A program made the translations under genes and the position numbers. DNA of 64,000 nucleotides from Bombyx mori (lineage: Eukaryota; Arthropoda; Insecta; Lepidoptera; Bombycidae), in contig NC_085130.1 of NCBI RefSeq assembly GCF_030269925.1, positions 2,120,501-2,184,500 of the forward strand, written 5' to 3'. The notes under the pieces were generated by a model. The model was not told where the DNA came from. It saw only the letters and a program-made list of their open reading frames with translations, and ran no database searches. Shown here piece by piece: positions 21,501 to 35,270 of the stretch; the first letter of the stretch is position 1, and every line of letters starts with the position of its first letter.

Positions 21501-24055
21501 TAACCCATGAATCAGCTCGCTGAGTTTCTCGCCGGATCTTCTCAGCGGGTCGCGATTCCGATCCGGTAGTAGATTCATTCGCGAAGCAGCTACTCTTGAG
21601 TTGTTAGGTCTCCTTCGGAGGCGCTCGGGTAGCTGTTAGCAAATCCCACCCCTCCTGGCTGAGCCTTTGCTCGCCCACCTGTCCTGGTGAAACTGGAAAG
21701 GCCTCCGGGCCATCAGTAATGCTTCAATCATAAAAAAAAAAAAAAAAAAAAAAAAAAAGTCGAGCATCGCCTTTCAGGACTCATCGCTGCCGAGCATCGT
21801 AGCCACGACGGTCGGCAGCGACAAGTCCGGTCCTATTTGCGATATAAGGACACGACGTTGCTCCAGCCATGCGGGGCAATGTGCGAGCGTATGCTCGACT
21901 GTGGCCTCCTCGCAGTCACAGTGGTGACACTCCATCGTCGGTTCCCTCGCGGCGATGCGATGCAGGTGCCGGCCAAAATACCCATGGCCAGTAAGCATTT
22001 GCGTCAACCGGAAGGTGAGACGCTCTTGGTCACGGTTCGCCCATTCCGCGAGAACCGGGCGTACCACTTCGACGGTCTGGAGACCGGCCGACCGGTTCGC
22101 CAAGAGGCGAGACCACGCCTCCAGCACATACAGCTTTAGGCCTGCCCTGAGGAATTGTTTGAGATGATACCATCATTTCGTTTTTGCTATCGCACCGCCC
22201 GCCACCGGAGTAGAGTTTATCCATACTACCTGGAGCCAATGCGTTCGTCCACAGTGCATTTCCAGAGATCTTTTTTGCCACATACCATTCGGTTTTGAAA
22301 TATGCTACCCTTCACGGTGTTTCTCGAGCGCTATGACATGCCCTTCTTCAAACGAGGCTTGCGGATAGTATTAAATGGGTAGGCAGCGGTTTGGCTGTGC
22401 CCTTGGAATTGCTGATATCCATAAGCGACGGTAACCACTCATCATCAGGTGGGCTGTATGCTTGTCTGCCTATAAGGGCAATAAAAAAAAACTAATATAA
22501 AGTCCAAAATCCAAAAAGTGGCTTCATCATTCGTTCATTACGCGTACACGTCTAATGATCAGTTTGTGAAACTGAATGTTCATAGTACTAACGGTTCCCA
22601 GGGGAAATTCAGCGTCACAGGAGACTTGGACAGCTCACCGTAGCCCCAATAGCCGAAGAATCCCACAGCCATGACCAGGACCATCACGACGCCCATCCCT
22701 GAAAGAAGAAAAAGTCCACACGCTCGGGGCGATCTTTATATCACTGCTGTATTGCTTTGTCGCTGATTTATTAACCTTAATATTTATAACATTTTAATAG
22801 AAATCATCACAGGTAGAAATAAGTGAATTGTTCAGACATACTCCCGTGACGAAACACGTACAAGCACCGGTTTCTCTGAATACTAGAAATCACCTTTATC
22901 ATCAGCAACCAACCAAGTTATCTGTCGATACTTTAAGGCGGTCAGAAATTTCTTTTTTATTTAGCTTATATAGGTGGCCGAGCTCACAGCCCACCTGGTG
23001 TGAAGTGGTTACTGGAGCGCATAGACATCTACGACGTAAATGCGCCACCCACCTTGAGATATAAGTTCTCTAAGGTCTCAAGTATAGTTACAACGTCTGC
23101 CCCACCCTTTAACCTTTCTCGGGCTAAATGACATTTAACGCGCGTTGCCCGTCGTGTTGGTACGTAGTACGGCCTATCAACACGAACGGCGCGGCACGAG
23201 ACCTAGATCTAGAAAAACTACATTTTCTCTAAATCTAATTGGAATTTTGTAGAATTCCAATTGGATTTATCAAGAAGATAGATTTCTTTATGTAATGTCT
23301 AATACTACACCTAACAGTTCTAATAAAAATAATACGGGGTACGCAAATTTAACTTTCATATTCCGATAAAAAAAAATTAAAACGCTTGCTGGATGTAATA
23401 TTATAAAGTTCTTAAACAAACTAACGTACTTAATACAAACACGATAAAAGTGGCACATGTTCCCATACATTTTGTTTATACAACACGCGTTTCAAAATAA
23501 ACGACCTACTTCAAATGTCACTTGAGTGGGTCTCATAATTCATTTGTTTAGAATACGTTTTTGACGACAGGGACAAAAAGTGTTTTGTTTCCAATAATTT
23601 AAGCTTATTGCCAAGCCAGTTTAAACATGGACATGTCGTTTTATTTTATAGATTTTGAGTATGAGCGTCTCAAATATGACACTCAAAATTAGTGCAAAAA
23701 ACAGTGTCTCAAAAAAACTAAGATTTTGCAAAATATATGCTTGCAAGTGGTATAATAATTAATTATTCAAGATTTACATGAAACCGGGCATTCACTTCAA
23801 CGAAAAAAGCCACATGTCTGGAAGAAAAAACATACAAAAAAAATTCTTAAAAATAGTGAAAAATAACAACGAAGGCTAATAAAGTACAGATATATATACT
23901 TATATGTTTATTGACTTATTCAAAATAAAAAATAAACATTATGATTTGTTTTTTTTTTTCGAACCTATTTGATTGATAGGTCAAATAAACATTTTTTTCA
24001 ATATTATCGTGAAGAATAAAAAAAAAAAAAAAACAAAAAAAAAAAAAAAGAAAAA

Positions 24056-24086
<31 letters not shown>

Positions 24087-27000
24087 AAAAAAAAAACCAA
24101 AAAAAAATCCAAAAAAAAAAAATACAAAAAAAAAAATTATATATACAAATAAATAAAAAACAACTAGGTAACTTGCAATTCATCGTACCTAGTTATCACA
24201 AAGTTAAAAGATCGCACATAAATAAAATACCCATTAATAAACCAACACCCATAATAATCCAATAGCGTACTTAATTTCTGTGCCATATTATATAATTGTG
24301 AATTGCATTGTTGACACGACGCTGGCCCTAACAGCCCGTTCACACATAGTCTCCGTGTATACGGTACCCGTTTTAGCGGATACGACAAAAAAAATATGCT
24401 TTGTTCACACATAGGCATCGTATTAAAAGTTTCTATCCAGTAAAATTTTACGGAAATATGACGGATATGTAAAAATAGATAAAAAAATATCATTTAAAAC
24501 AAATAAAAGTTCATTAAAATAATAATATTCAAACTATCTTTATAATTTTCTGTGTATATATTATTTTATTTTGAAATTTTTGTTAAAGACCCGAGCGAAG
24601 CCGGAACGGGCTGCTAGTATTTAATAATTAGCAGACACTGTTTTGATGTGAACATTTTCGGAATACATTTAATGCTTATATTATTGTTTAAAAACACAAA
24701 TGACTGTATAAATAATTAAATATGAATAAAGCATAAATATTAATAACTAGCTGACCCGGCAGACTTCGTAGTGCCTCAATCGATAAATAAAAGACCTAAA
24801 CTTTTGTATAAAATAAACTTAAACAAACAAAAGGAATGTTGATATTTATCTACCTTTTAAACCTTCTCTGGACTTCTACAAATAATTCAAGACCAAAATT
24901 AGCCAAATCGGTCCAGCCGTTCTCGATTTTAGCGAGACTAACGAACAGCAATTCATTTTTATATATATAGATAAAGATAATAATAATTTATATTATAATT
25001 AACAGTAATAATTTAATTGAGTATTGTAATTTGGTGGGAAAAAACTAAATCCTTAGATATTTTCACCACGGCAGTGCGCTGGTTATAGTATCTAGAAGGT
25101 TCTTGCGAGTGGGTGAGTATCGCCAAAGTGTTATCAGAAAGAGGGGCAGGCCGAGCCTAGGTAATTTTGATATGAGTAGTAGACGTACCTGACAACTCGG
25201 CTTCTTGTAGATTGCAGTGTCTAGGAAACACGACTGGCGGACGACACGTAATGATGGCGGTCGGCTTGACGGCTGGACTCTGTGTTCACTCACTATTACT
25301 AAACTTTCACAACACTCACTAAAACTCTGACACTCGCGCAACGACGAGGATGATCGTCCGTAGTAGTTCGTAAGGAAAAATTAGCACAAGTCCAAAATAT
25401 TGAGATGTACAAGCAGCGGCGTGCCGTCAGCGGAAGTCTTTTTGAGTAACGGCGTAATATGTCTTTGAATTAGTTCAGTCGTTCAGTGATTCGTAGTTTT
25501 TAAAAAAAATATTTTATATTCACACTAAATTTATCCGGTCGTGAGTTGACAAGTATTAGATCTACCCTCATAAAAATAAATTCAAGGTCTTAAATGTATT
25601 AGATATCTAAAAAATATATTGAAATTGACGCCATTATTATAAAAAATATAATAAAAATAAAAAACTCGTTTTGAGGTTAATTTTCTATATAAATACCTCA
25701 AGAACTTTTCTTTTTTTAATGTTTAAGATGTTCCTAATGTATTTTTATCCAATTGTAGTTATTAAGGTATAAAAAACACACATACTTCTTTAAATATCGA
25801 TATTATTCTATTTTTTCTTCATCTTCATACACAATTAGTAAATCATCTAAAAATAGCACAGGAGAGCATATACACGGTTTTAAATCTCGGTCAGGTTAAA
25901 ACCACAATTCACACAATGGTTTTCAGCCGTAGTATGAAACGTTATTGATAAAAGCAAAATAAATCGAAGAAAAATCAAAACACATCCATTTTGAACGCAA
26001 GCCAAGCAGCAAGCGAAGTCTCACCGCGTCAGTCAGATTAAAATCAGTGTTGTCAGTATAAAGAAAAATAATTACATGAAATTCATATATCGATAATTTT
26101 TTTAAATAACCGATATTGGATTTATTTCTTAATCTTTTTTTTACGAGTACACATTATATTTTATTTTTAATGTTTTTGTTTTAGTTGTACATATTTAAAT
26201 AACAATACAAGTTAAGTTTTTTTTTATTGCTTAAATGGGTGGACGATCTCACAGCCACCCTGGTGTTAAGTGGTTACTGGAGCCCACAAACATCTACAAC
26301 GTAAATGCGCCACCCACCTTGAGATATAAGTTCTAAGGTCTCAAGTATAGTAACAAGTTAAAGTCCAATGGTTATGTCTTTGATGTTATTTTATGTGCTT
26401 AAAATCGATTGATTAATGATAATATTTAAAATGATTTATATGTTTTTTTATATATGTACTTAAAATGTTTACTTAATACGTAAAAGGTTTTGAAGCTGGC
26501 AATATTTTTCCCGCAAAAATAAAATTAGTATTTTTTCTCTAAACTAATATTTTTAACCTTATAAATTAGGCTTTAAGTATCATTTTAGAATAAATATTTT
26601 TGTACCGATGTCTTTTTATGTTCAAGTGACATTTTAAATTTATTCCATAATATTCTTTTTCTGACGAAAGGACCTAAATACATATATTTTGCAATGGTAA
26701 TTAAACTTTATGTTTAAGTATTAAGGTCTAGAATAAGCTGAAGTCGTTAACATTATTAAACTTTTTTCTAAGAAATGAAGATGTTTTCGTGTCTGCAAAC
26801 GTGGCCACTGGAGCGTCTTATTTTTGTTCCTGATCTTTAATCTAGTACTAACATGAGCAAAATATGTCAACTAACTTTTAAGAGTTTTGAATTTCAAATT
26901 TGAAGTGTCCTTGGTGCAATTTAAGGCTGGAGCACTCTGAGAGATCTGATTTTTTTTTTGTTTTCCTTTGAATACATTGTACAATGCGATCCAATGTACA

Positions 27001-30000
27001 AGTGTTATACCTTTTTAGAAAGGGCTTTAAAAGTACCATGTTGTATAGTAATTGTTTTTTTTGTATTGTATGGTATGTAGAACAAAAAAATCTGTAAAAC
27101 GAAAGTGATTTCACTGTGTGAATGAGAACTGTTGCACTAATTTTTATTTTTCTCAGTAATGGTAAATGTTATCGCTATGATTTTTGTTTATTTAGTGAGA
27201 ATATTAGTCTAGTTATGTTGATTATTTTTATTGTAGATCTGACTGTTGTATTTGCGTATCTCTGACACGTAAAGTTTATCTAGAATTACGGCTCGCGCCG
27301 CCAGATTTTTACGCAAAATTAAAGGGGTGTAAATAAATTATTTTGTATGGACAGGTGTATGGTTCTATTTTTTATTATAATTTGTATAGTTTAAAAAAAA
27401 TAATTTTAAATAAAAAAACCTATGTAATCGCTTAATTTTTTGAGATATTATTATTTATACACAAGTCGTGCTCAAAAACGCGTTATCTCTGTGTTCAGTG
27501 TATCATAATTCTACACCGTAGTTGAATACGTAGTTGAATACTAATAAACAAAATACTTCAACGCAAAGCATAGTTCATACTAAACATAACACTTGCTAGT
27601 GTTAAACAATAACAACTTGAGGTACAATGAAGGGTTTTGTGATAACGGAGCCGCGCGGCGTAGTTGTAATAAATAACGGGGCACTTTAGGGTGCGCTTCA
27701 AGAGCCCGTTCGGGCAAGGCAGTGGAATGAAGACCATGTGTGAACGAGCTGTAGCTCGCCAAATAGCAAAAAAAAAGTGTACAACACATGCAGCGTTTTT
27801 TTTAGTATTGTGCAACAATACGGATGGTAACAATGATAAATCATCAACTTTTTACGGTAACCACTTAACATCAGGTGGGCCGTGAGCTCGTCCACCCATC
27901 TATGCAATAAAACAAACAAAAAAAAGAAGTTGCAAATGTATCTGGGCTCCAGTAACCACTTAACATCAGGTGGGCCGTGAGCTCGTTCACCCATCTATGC
28001 AAATAAAAAAGTATAAATTAGTTCAAGAAGTCGGCTTATGCAAAGAATCCAATCACTGGTACAAAATTAAAAAAAATCAAATATCTAAAACAAAAAAAAA
28101 AGAAATTAATATTTTTTTTTTATATCAAATTCATTGAAATTTATATCAAATTGCTGCGCCGTATCTTTAAATTTGAACATCGGCTGTCAAACCCTACGTG
28201 CTCAGAATCCGTAATCTGGACGCTTAGGTGTGTTTCACATCTTTGAAGTCGAAATTTTTATATTTGCGACTAAAATACACGTCCTTTGTAATACTTATAT
28301 TTAAGTTCATTAAAATATTGATCTCATTACAAAAAATCGTTTGGATTTTATTAATTTTTCTATTAAAAACGACGAACTAAAGACGACCGTTAGGTTCAAA
28401 AAATGACGAGGCCGCTGCTTCAAAGACTGTTTTTGTCATAAAATGCAAATAATATTTACTCCGTGTTAGTAAAATATAATGAAAGAACACTTACAATTCC
28501 ATTATTAAGCAATAAACAAATTCACTGAACCGTTATTTTTATATAATTCGCAAATACGTGCGACCGAACCGAGCTCGAATTTCACACTGATTCACACAGC
28601 CCCCTTCAGTTGTTTTGTCGTAAATATTCAGTGAGAGAGAAGGTAAATTCATTGGTTACAGTTTAAATGTATTAGAAAGAGTAAACTATAATTTTATGAT
28701 TATCTGTTAAAAGCCCGACAACTGGCCGACGCGCCGTACGTGACACCTGCGCTCAACACGAACGGCAAAATAATGGCGCGGTTTGGACGTTTAGCACGAG
28801 AGAGGCTAAGCCGAAAGGCATTACTGCTTCACGGCAAAAATAGGCAAGGTGGTGGTACCTACCCGCGCGGACTCACAAGAGGTCCTACCACCAGTAATTA
28901 CGCAAATTATAAATTTGTGGTTTTGATTTTTATTACACGATGTTATTCCTTCACCGTGGAAGGCAATCGTGAACATTTGTTGAGTACGTATCTCATTAGA
29001 AAAATTGGTACCCGCCTTACAGCCTGGCCACGGGACATTCGCCGATGCGAATATTCGCGCGGTGCGAACGGCGAAGCGTCTAGCGACTAAAACAAGCGCA
29101 TAGAAATGTACCTAACAAGCCACGCGCACCGGCGACCGGCGAAGCGACCGGCGAAATGTACCGAGCGAATCGCGCGATGCGGCGGGCGAGCAAAACAAAT
29201 GCATGAATACGGACGGCGCGAGCCACGGAGTCGAGCGGTAGTCGCGGCGAATAGTGCAGTGATTAAATGAGTTTAGTTGTTTTCGCCGCGAAAAATTAAC
29301 GCCGAAATTTTTATATTTTTTATTTATTATTTATTTTATATTTTTAAAGTCGTCGTGGCCTAACGGACGTCCGGTGCAATCGTGTTGAGCGATGCACCGG
29401 TGTTCGAATATCAGGCGGGTACCAATTTTTGTAATGAAATACGTACTCAACAACACTCAACGTTCACGATTGATTTCCACGGTGAAGGAATAACATCGTG
29501 TGATAAAAATGAAATCTTCAAAATAATAATTTGCGTAATTACTGGTGGTAGGACCTCTTGTGAGTCTACACGGGTGGGTACTACCACCCTGCCTATTTCT
29601 GCCGTGAAGTAGTAATGCGTTTCGGTTTGAAGGGTGAGGCAGCCATTATAACTATACTTGAGACCTTAGAACTTATATCTCAAGGTGGGTGGCGCATTTA
29701 CGTTGTGGATGTCTATGGGCTCCAGTAACCACTTAACACAAGGTGGGCTGTGAGCTCGTCCACCCATCTAAGCAATAAAAAAATAAAATAGCTGAAATAC
29801 TAGCTAGACCAGCTATTTGGAAGTCTAGCCACCCAAAGTATTTCTCGTACTTCTTGTGGAATTCTCCATCTATAGGTATACTCCGATTCTTATTCAAATC
29901 ATGTACTTCACAATCTTTTCCAAATAATAGGTCCTGAACCAAAAAACTATTAATTTGTAAGCAATATCGAGATAATTTCGATATAGACATTTCGCTGTCG

Positions 30001-33000
30001 GACTTCCTTACTAGTCGCGGCGGCGAACGTGAGTACCCGTGGCCTCATTCCGATAGAGGCACCCGTCACGTGCGGACGTGCTCATCGTCCACTCGATCGC
30101 CCGGTCTTTGTTCGCCCGGCTTTTGTTAGCCCGGCCATTGTTCGCGCGGCCTGTGTTTGTGGTACATCTGCCGACTAAGTGCTCTTTCTGGAAGTTTTTA
30201 TTTGTTTTGTTTCCTTTTGTTGTTTCTGTGTTCGTGGTACATCTGCCGACAAAGTGGTTTCCTGCAAGTATTTATTTGTTTTGTTTCTTTTCGTAATTTC
30301 TGTTTTGTTGTGCTTTTTCTTTGTCCTGTAGTAATCGCGCCGCATTGCCACCTGTGTTCAATAGAACCGCTCAGGTCCGAGTAGTTGGGGCCTCGCCGCA
30401 AGGCGAGTGTTTTCAAGACCCGGGGCCGCCCCACCTGGGTACTCAGCGATCATGGACGCTGTATTCGCGGAATTCCTCCGACTTCGCCACCCACAGCTCG
30501 CCTCGGAGTTTTTGGCCTTCAAGGCCAATCACACTGCGAGCCCTCTCGAGGACTCCGCCGCGCTCGCTGCTCCTGCGTCGCCTGTACCTGCGTGCAGAGC
30601 TTCTGCATTGAGCACCGCAGCCTCTGTCGTGCCTGCCGCTCCCGTGTCGCCTATACTGGCGAGAAAAGCTGCTGCGTCGTCCGCCGTGACCATCGTTTCA
30701 GCTGAGCGATCATCCGCGGCCTCCGTCGCGCCCTCTAAAACACCTACACTTGCTCGTAGGTCGCCTGCACCCGCCTCCTCGTGCTCCGACTCTGACTCGG
30801 ACATGGAGGTCGACCTCGCCCCCGCCTCATCGACGGATGGATTCACCCTGGTACAGAAGGGTAAGAAGCGTGCCGCGGAGTCTCGAGCTCCCGCGGCCGC
30901 TAAAATTAGCAAAGCCGTGAACGCGTCGCGCCCCCGCCCTCAGACTCCCGTTGCGCCCCCAGCCCGTGCCACTCCGTCGCCGCGTCCGGTGGCACAAAAT
31001 AAAACCCAGACCCCTCCCCCGGTTATCCTTCAGGAGAAGGCAGCTTGGGATCGAGTTTGCCTGGCCCTTAAGGCCAAAAATATAAATTTCACGAATGCCC
31101 GTAACCTCGCGAACGGCATTCAAATTAAGGTTCAAACACCCGACGACCATAGGGCCCTCTCTTCTTACCTCCGTAAGGAGCGTATAAGTTTCCATACGTA
31201 TACGCTCCAGGAGGAGCGCGAACTCCGCGTTGTAATACGCGGAATCCCTAAAGAGTTAGATGTAGAGCTCGTAAAAGCCAACCTGTTAGAACAAGGCCTA
31301 CCAGTGAATTCTGTGCACCGTATGCACACCGGTCGCGGTAGGGAGCCATATAATATGGTTCTAGTCGCTCTCCAGCCTACCCCCGAGGGTAAGAAAATCT
31401 TTAACACACAGACCGTCTGTAGGCTCTCTGGTATCGCTGTCGAAGCCCCCCATAAAAAAGGCACTCCTAGCCAGTGCCATAACTGTCAATTGTACGGGCA
31501 CTCTTCCCGTAACTGTCACGCGCGCCCCCGATGTGTTAAGTGTTTGGGCGATCACGCCACGGCCCTCTGCGCTCGCGACCAAAAAACCGCGACGGAACCG
31601 CCTAGCTGCGTCCTGTGTCGAACACAGGGTCACCCCGCGAATTACCGTGGTTGCCCCCGAGCCCCTAAAATAAATCGCCGCGTCGCCCGCCAAAACCGCC
31701 TCCGAGCTTCCGGCCCAGACATCAAAGCCTCGGCACCCTCTGCGTCGCAGGCTAAGCCAGCGTTCGTTCCGGCGGCGGTGCCCAGTGTCTCGGCCTGGGC
31801 AAAACCGCTGCCGTACACGAACACGGCTACAACTCCCTCCTCCGCGATTCGTCCCGCCCCCGCGACTCGTCCCTCTCCCGCGACCTGCCCTCCGACCGCG
31901 TCCGACAATCTCGCTTTAGCGATCGACTTCTTTCAGTCGATCAACTTTGAGCGCGTTAATGCTTTGGGCGACGCCATTCGCGCTGCCTCCACTGCACAAC
32001 ACTTTATCGCCGTTGTGCAGGAATACGCCGACGTATACGCGTCATTAAATACGTACGTCCTCCCCTCACTCCGCCGGTAATCAATGGCGTATATAAGTAG
32101 AATAAAGCCCCTATCCGTAACGATAGGATTTTTTAACGCTTACGGTCTCGCAAATCAACGTGATCAGGTTTCTGACTTTTTGCGTGACCACCAAATTGAT
32201 ATCTTTTTAGTGCAGGAGACCCTACTTAAGCCCGCGCGCCGTGACCCTAAAATCGCGAACTATAACATGGTCAGGAACGACAGGCTCTCTGCCCGTGGTG
32301 GTGGTACCGTCATTTACTATAGAAGAGCCCTGCATTGCGTCCCGCTCGATCCTCCCGCGCTCGCTAATATCGAAGCATCAGTGTGCCGAATCTCACTGAC
32401 GGGACACGCGCCGATCGTTATCGCGTCCGTTTATCTTCCACCGGATAAGATCGTTCTAAGCAGTGATATCGAGGCGCTGCTCGGTATGGGGAGCTCTGTC
32501 ATTCTGGCGGGCGACCTAAATTGTAAAAACATCAGGTGGAACTCACACACCACAACCCCGAATGGCAGGCGGCTTGACGCGTTAGTCGATGATCTCGCCT
32601 TCGATATCGTCGCTCCGCTAACCCCGACTCACTACCCGCTAAATATCGCGCATCGCCCGGATATACTCGACATAGCGTTATTAAAAAACGTAACTCTGCG
32701 CTTACACTCGATCGAAGTAGTTTCAGAGTTAGATTCAGACCACCGTCCCGTCGTTATGAAGCTCGGTCGCGCTCCCGATTCCGTTCCCGTCACGAGGACT
32801 GTGGTGGATTGGCACACGCTGGGCATCAGCCTGGCTGAATCTGATCCACCATCGCTCCCGCTTAACCCGGACTCTATCCCGTCTCCTCAGGATACCGCTG
32901 AAGCCATAGACATCTTAACGTCACACATCACCTCGACATTAGATAGGTCATCGAAACAAGTTGTAGCGGAGGACTTCCTTCACCGCTTCAAATTGTCCGA

Positions 33001-35191
33001 CGATATTAGGGAACTCCTTAGAGCTAAGAACGCCTCGATACGCGCCTACGACAGGTATCCTACCGCGGAAAATCGTATTCGAATGCGTGCCCTACAACGC
33101 GACGTAAAGTCTCGCATCGCCGAAGTCCGAGATGCCAGATGGTCTGATTTCTTAGAAGGACTCGCGCCCTCCCAAAGGTCTTACTACCGCTTAGCTCGTA
33201 CTCTCAAATCGGATACGGTAGTAAGTATGCCCCCCCTCGTAGGCCCCTCAGGCCGACTCGCGGCGTTCGATGATGACGAAAAAGCAGAGCTGCTGGCCGA
33301 TACATTGCAAACCCAGTGCACGCCCAGCACTCAATCCGTGGACCCTGTTCATGTAGAATTAGTAGACAGTGAGGTAGAACGCAGAGCCTCCTTGCCACCC
33401 TCTGATGCGTTACCACCCGTCACCCCGATGGAAGTTAAAGACTTGATCAAAGACCTACGTCCTCGCAAGGCTCCCGGTTCCGACGGTATATCCAACCGGG
33501 TTATTAAACTTCTACCCGTCCAACTCATCGTGATGTTGGCATCTATTTTCAATGCCGCTATGGCGAACTGTATCTTTCCCGCGGTGTGGAAAGAAGCGGA
33601 CGTTATCGGCATACATAAACCCGGTAAACCAAAAAATCATCCGACGAGCTACCGCCCGATTAGCCTCCTCATGTCTCTAGGCAAACTGTATGAGCGTCTG
33701 CTCTACAAACGCCTCAGAGACTTCGTCTCATCCAAGGGCATTCTTATCGATGAACAATTCGGATTCCGTACAAATCACTCATGCGTTCAACAGGTGCACC
33801 GCCTCACGGAGCACATTCTTGTGGGGCTTAATCGACCAAAACCGTTATACACGGGAGCTCTCTTCTTCGACGTCGCAAAAGCGTTCGACAAAGTCTGGCA
33901 CAATGGTTTGATTTTCAAACTATTCAACATGGGCGTGCCGGATAGTCTCGTGCTCATCATACGGGACTTCTTGTCGAACCGCTCTTTTCGATATCGAGTC
34001 GAGGGAACCCGCTCCTCCCCACGACCTCTCACAGCTGGAGTCCCGCAAGGCTCTGTCCTCTCACCCCTCCTATTTAGCTTATTCGTCAACGATGTTCCCC
34101 GGTCGCCGCCGACCCATTTAGCTTTATTCGCCGACGACACGACTGTTTACTATTCTAGTAGAAATAAGTCCCTAATCGCGAAGAAGCTTCAGAGCGCAGC
34201 CCTAGCCCTAGGACAGTGGTTCCGAAAATGGCGCATAGACATCAACCCAGCGAAAAGTACTGCGGTGCTATTTCAGAGGGGAAGCTCCACACGGATTTCC
34301 TCCCGGATTAGGAGGAGGAATCTCACACCCCCGATTACTCTCTTTAGACAACCCATACCCTGGGCCAGGAAGGTCAAGTACCTGGGCGTTACCCTGGATG
34401 CATCGATGACATTCCGCCCGCATATAAAATCAGTCCGTGACCGTGCCGCGTTTATTCTCGGTAGACTCTACCCCATGATCTGTAAGCGGAGTAAAATGTC
34501 CCTTCGGAACAAGGTGACACTTTACAAAACTTGCATAAGGCCCGTCATGACTTACGCGAGTGTGGTGTTCGCTCACGCGGCCCGCACACACATAGACACC
34601 CTCCAATCCCTACAATCCCGCTTTTGCAGGTTAGCTGTCGGGGCTCCGTGGTTCGTGAGGAACGTTGACCTACACGACGACCTGGGCCTCGAATCAATTC
34701 GGAAATACATGAAGTCAGCGTCGGAACGATACTTCGATAAGGCTATGCGTCATGATAATCGCCTTATCGTTGCCGCCGCTGACTACTCCCCGAATCCTGA
34801 TCATGCAGGAGCCAGTCACCGTCGACGCCCTAGACACGTCCTTACGGATCCATCAGATCCAATAACCTTTGCATTAGATGCCTTCAGCTCTAATACTAGG
34901 GGCAGGCTTAGGGACCCCGGTAACCGTACTCGTCGAACTCGACAAAGAGGTCGACGTGCAACCTAACCCATGCATCAGCCCGCTGAGTTTCTCGCCGGAT
35001 CTTCTCAGCGGGTCGCGATTCCGATCCGGTAGTAGATTCATTCGCGAAACAATTGCTCTTGAGTTGTTAGGTCTCCTTCGGAGGCGCTCGGGCAGTTGTT
35101 AGCAAATCCCACCCCTCTTGGCTGAGCCTTTGCTCGCCCACCTGTCCTGGTGAAACTGGAAAGGCCTTCGGGCCACCAGTAAACCTTCAAT

Positions 35192-35270
<79 letters not shown>

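Larger units (their letters stand above)
16551..21757 (+). mobile_element. Full-length jockey-clade LINE, copy 1
   Basis: About 5.2 kb: 5' UTR with an imperfect tandem repeat (about 16660-16800), ORF1, ORF2, 3' UTR and a poly-A tail (from 21732). The target-site duplication AGTCGAGCAT is at 16541-16550 and 21758-21767, inside R1 copy A. Both frames are open. Family assignment rests on the PRE/CCHC ORF1 and an APE-RT ORF2 without RNase H. Confidence 0.9.
14093..22128 (-). mobile_element. R1-clade LINE copy A (5'-truncated, twice interrupted)
   Basis: Minus-strand element in three pieces: 22128-21758, 16550-16054 and 14200-14093 (poly-T on the plus strand at 14093-14115). Joined, the protein runs from LEAWSRLLAN through a CHHC zinc motif (ECHHCDCEEATVEHTLAHC) and GSDES|WKAMLDFCENTISQKEAAE into the 3' UTR. 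The outer target-site duplication is TACAGCTGTAGGCC (14079-14092) against TACAGCTTTAGGCC (22129-22142), 13 of 14 identical. The interruptions are R1 copy B and jockey copy 1. Confidence 0.85.
30046..35267 (+). mobile_element. Full-length jockey-clade LINE, copy 2
   Basis: Near-identical to copy 1 over its whole length. The perfect 11-bp target-site duplication ACCCGTGGCCT is at 30035-30045 and 35268-35278. The poly-A tail from about 35195 is over 70 bp long. Both ORFs are open, suggesting recent insertion. It lies antisense to the SLC36 gene in one of its introns. Confidence 0.92.

Noticed and set aside
16551..21757. Assembly duplication as explanation for the two identical LINEs
   Set aside because: The flanks and target duplications differ completely (AGTCGAGCAT against ACCCGTGGCCT), and there are scattered substitutions and a 36-bp repeat difference.
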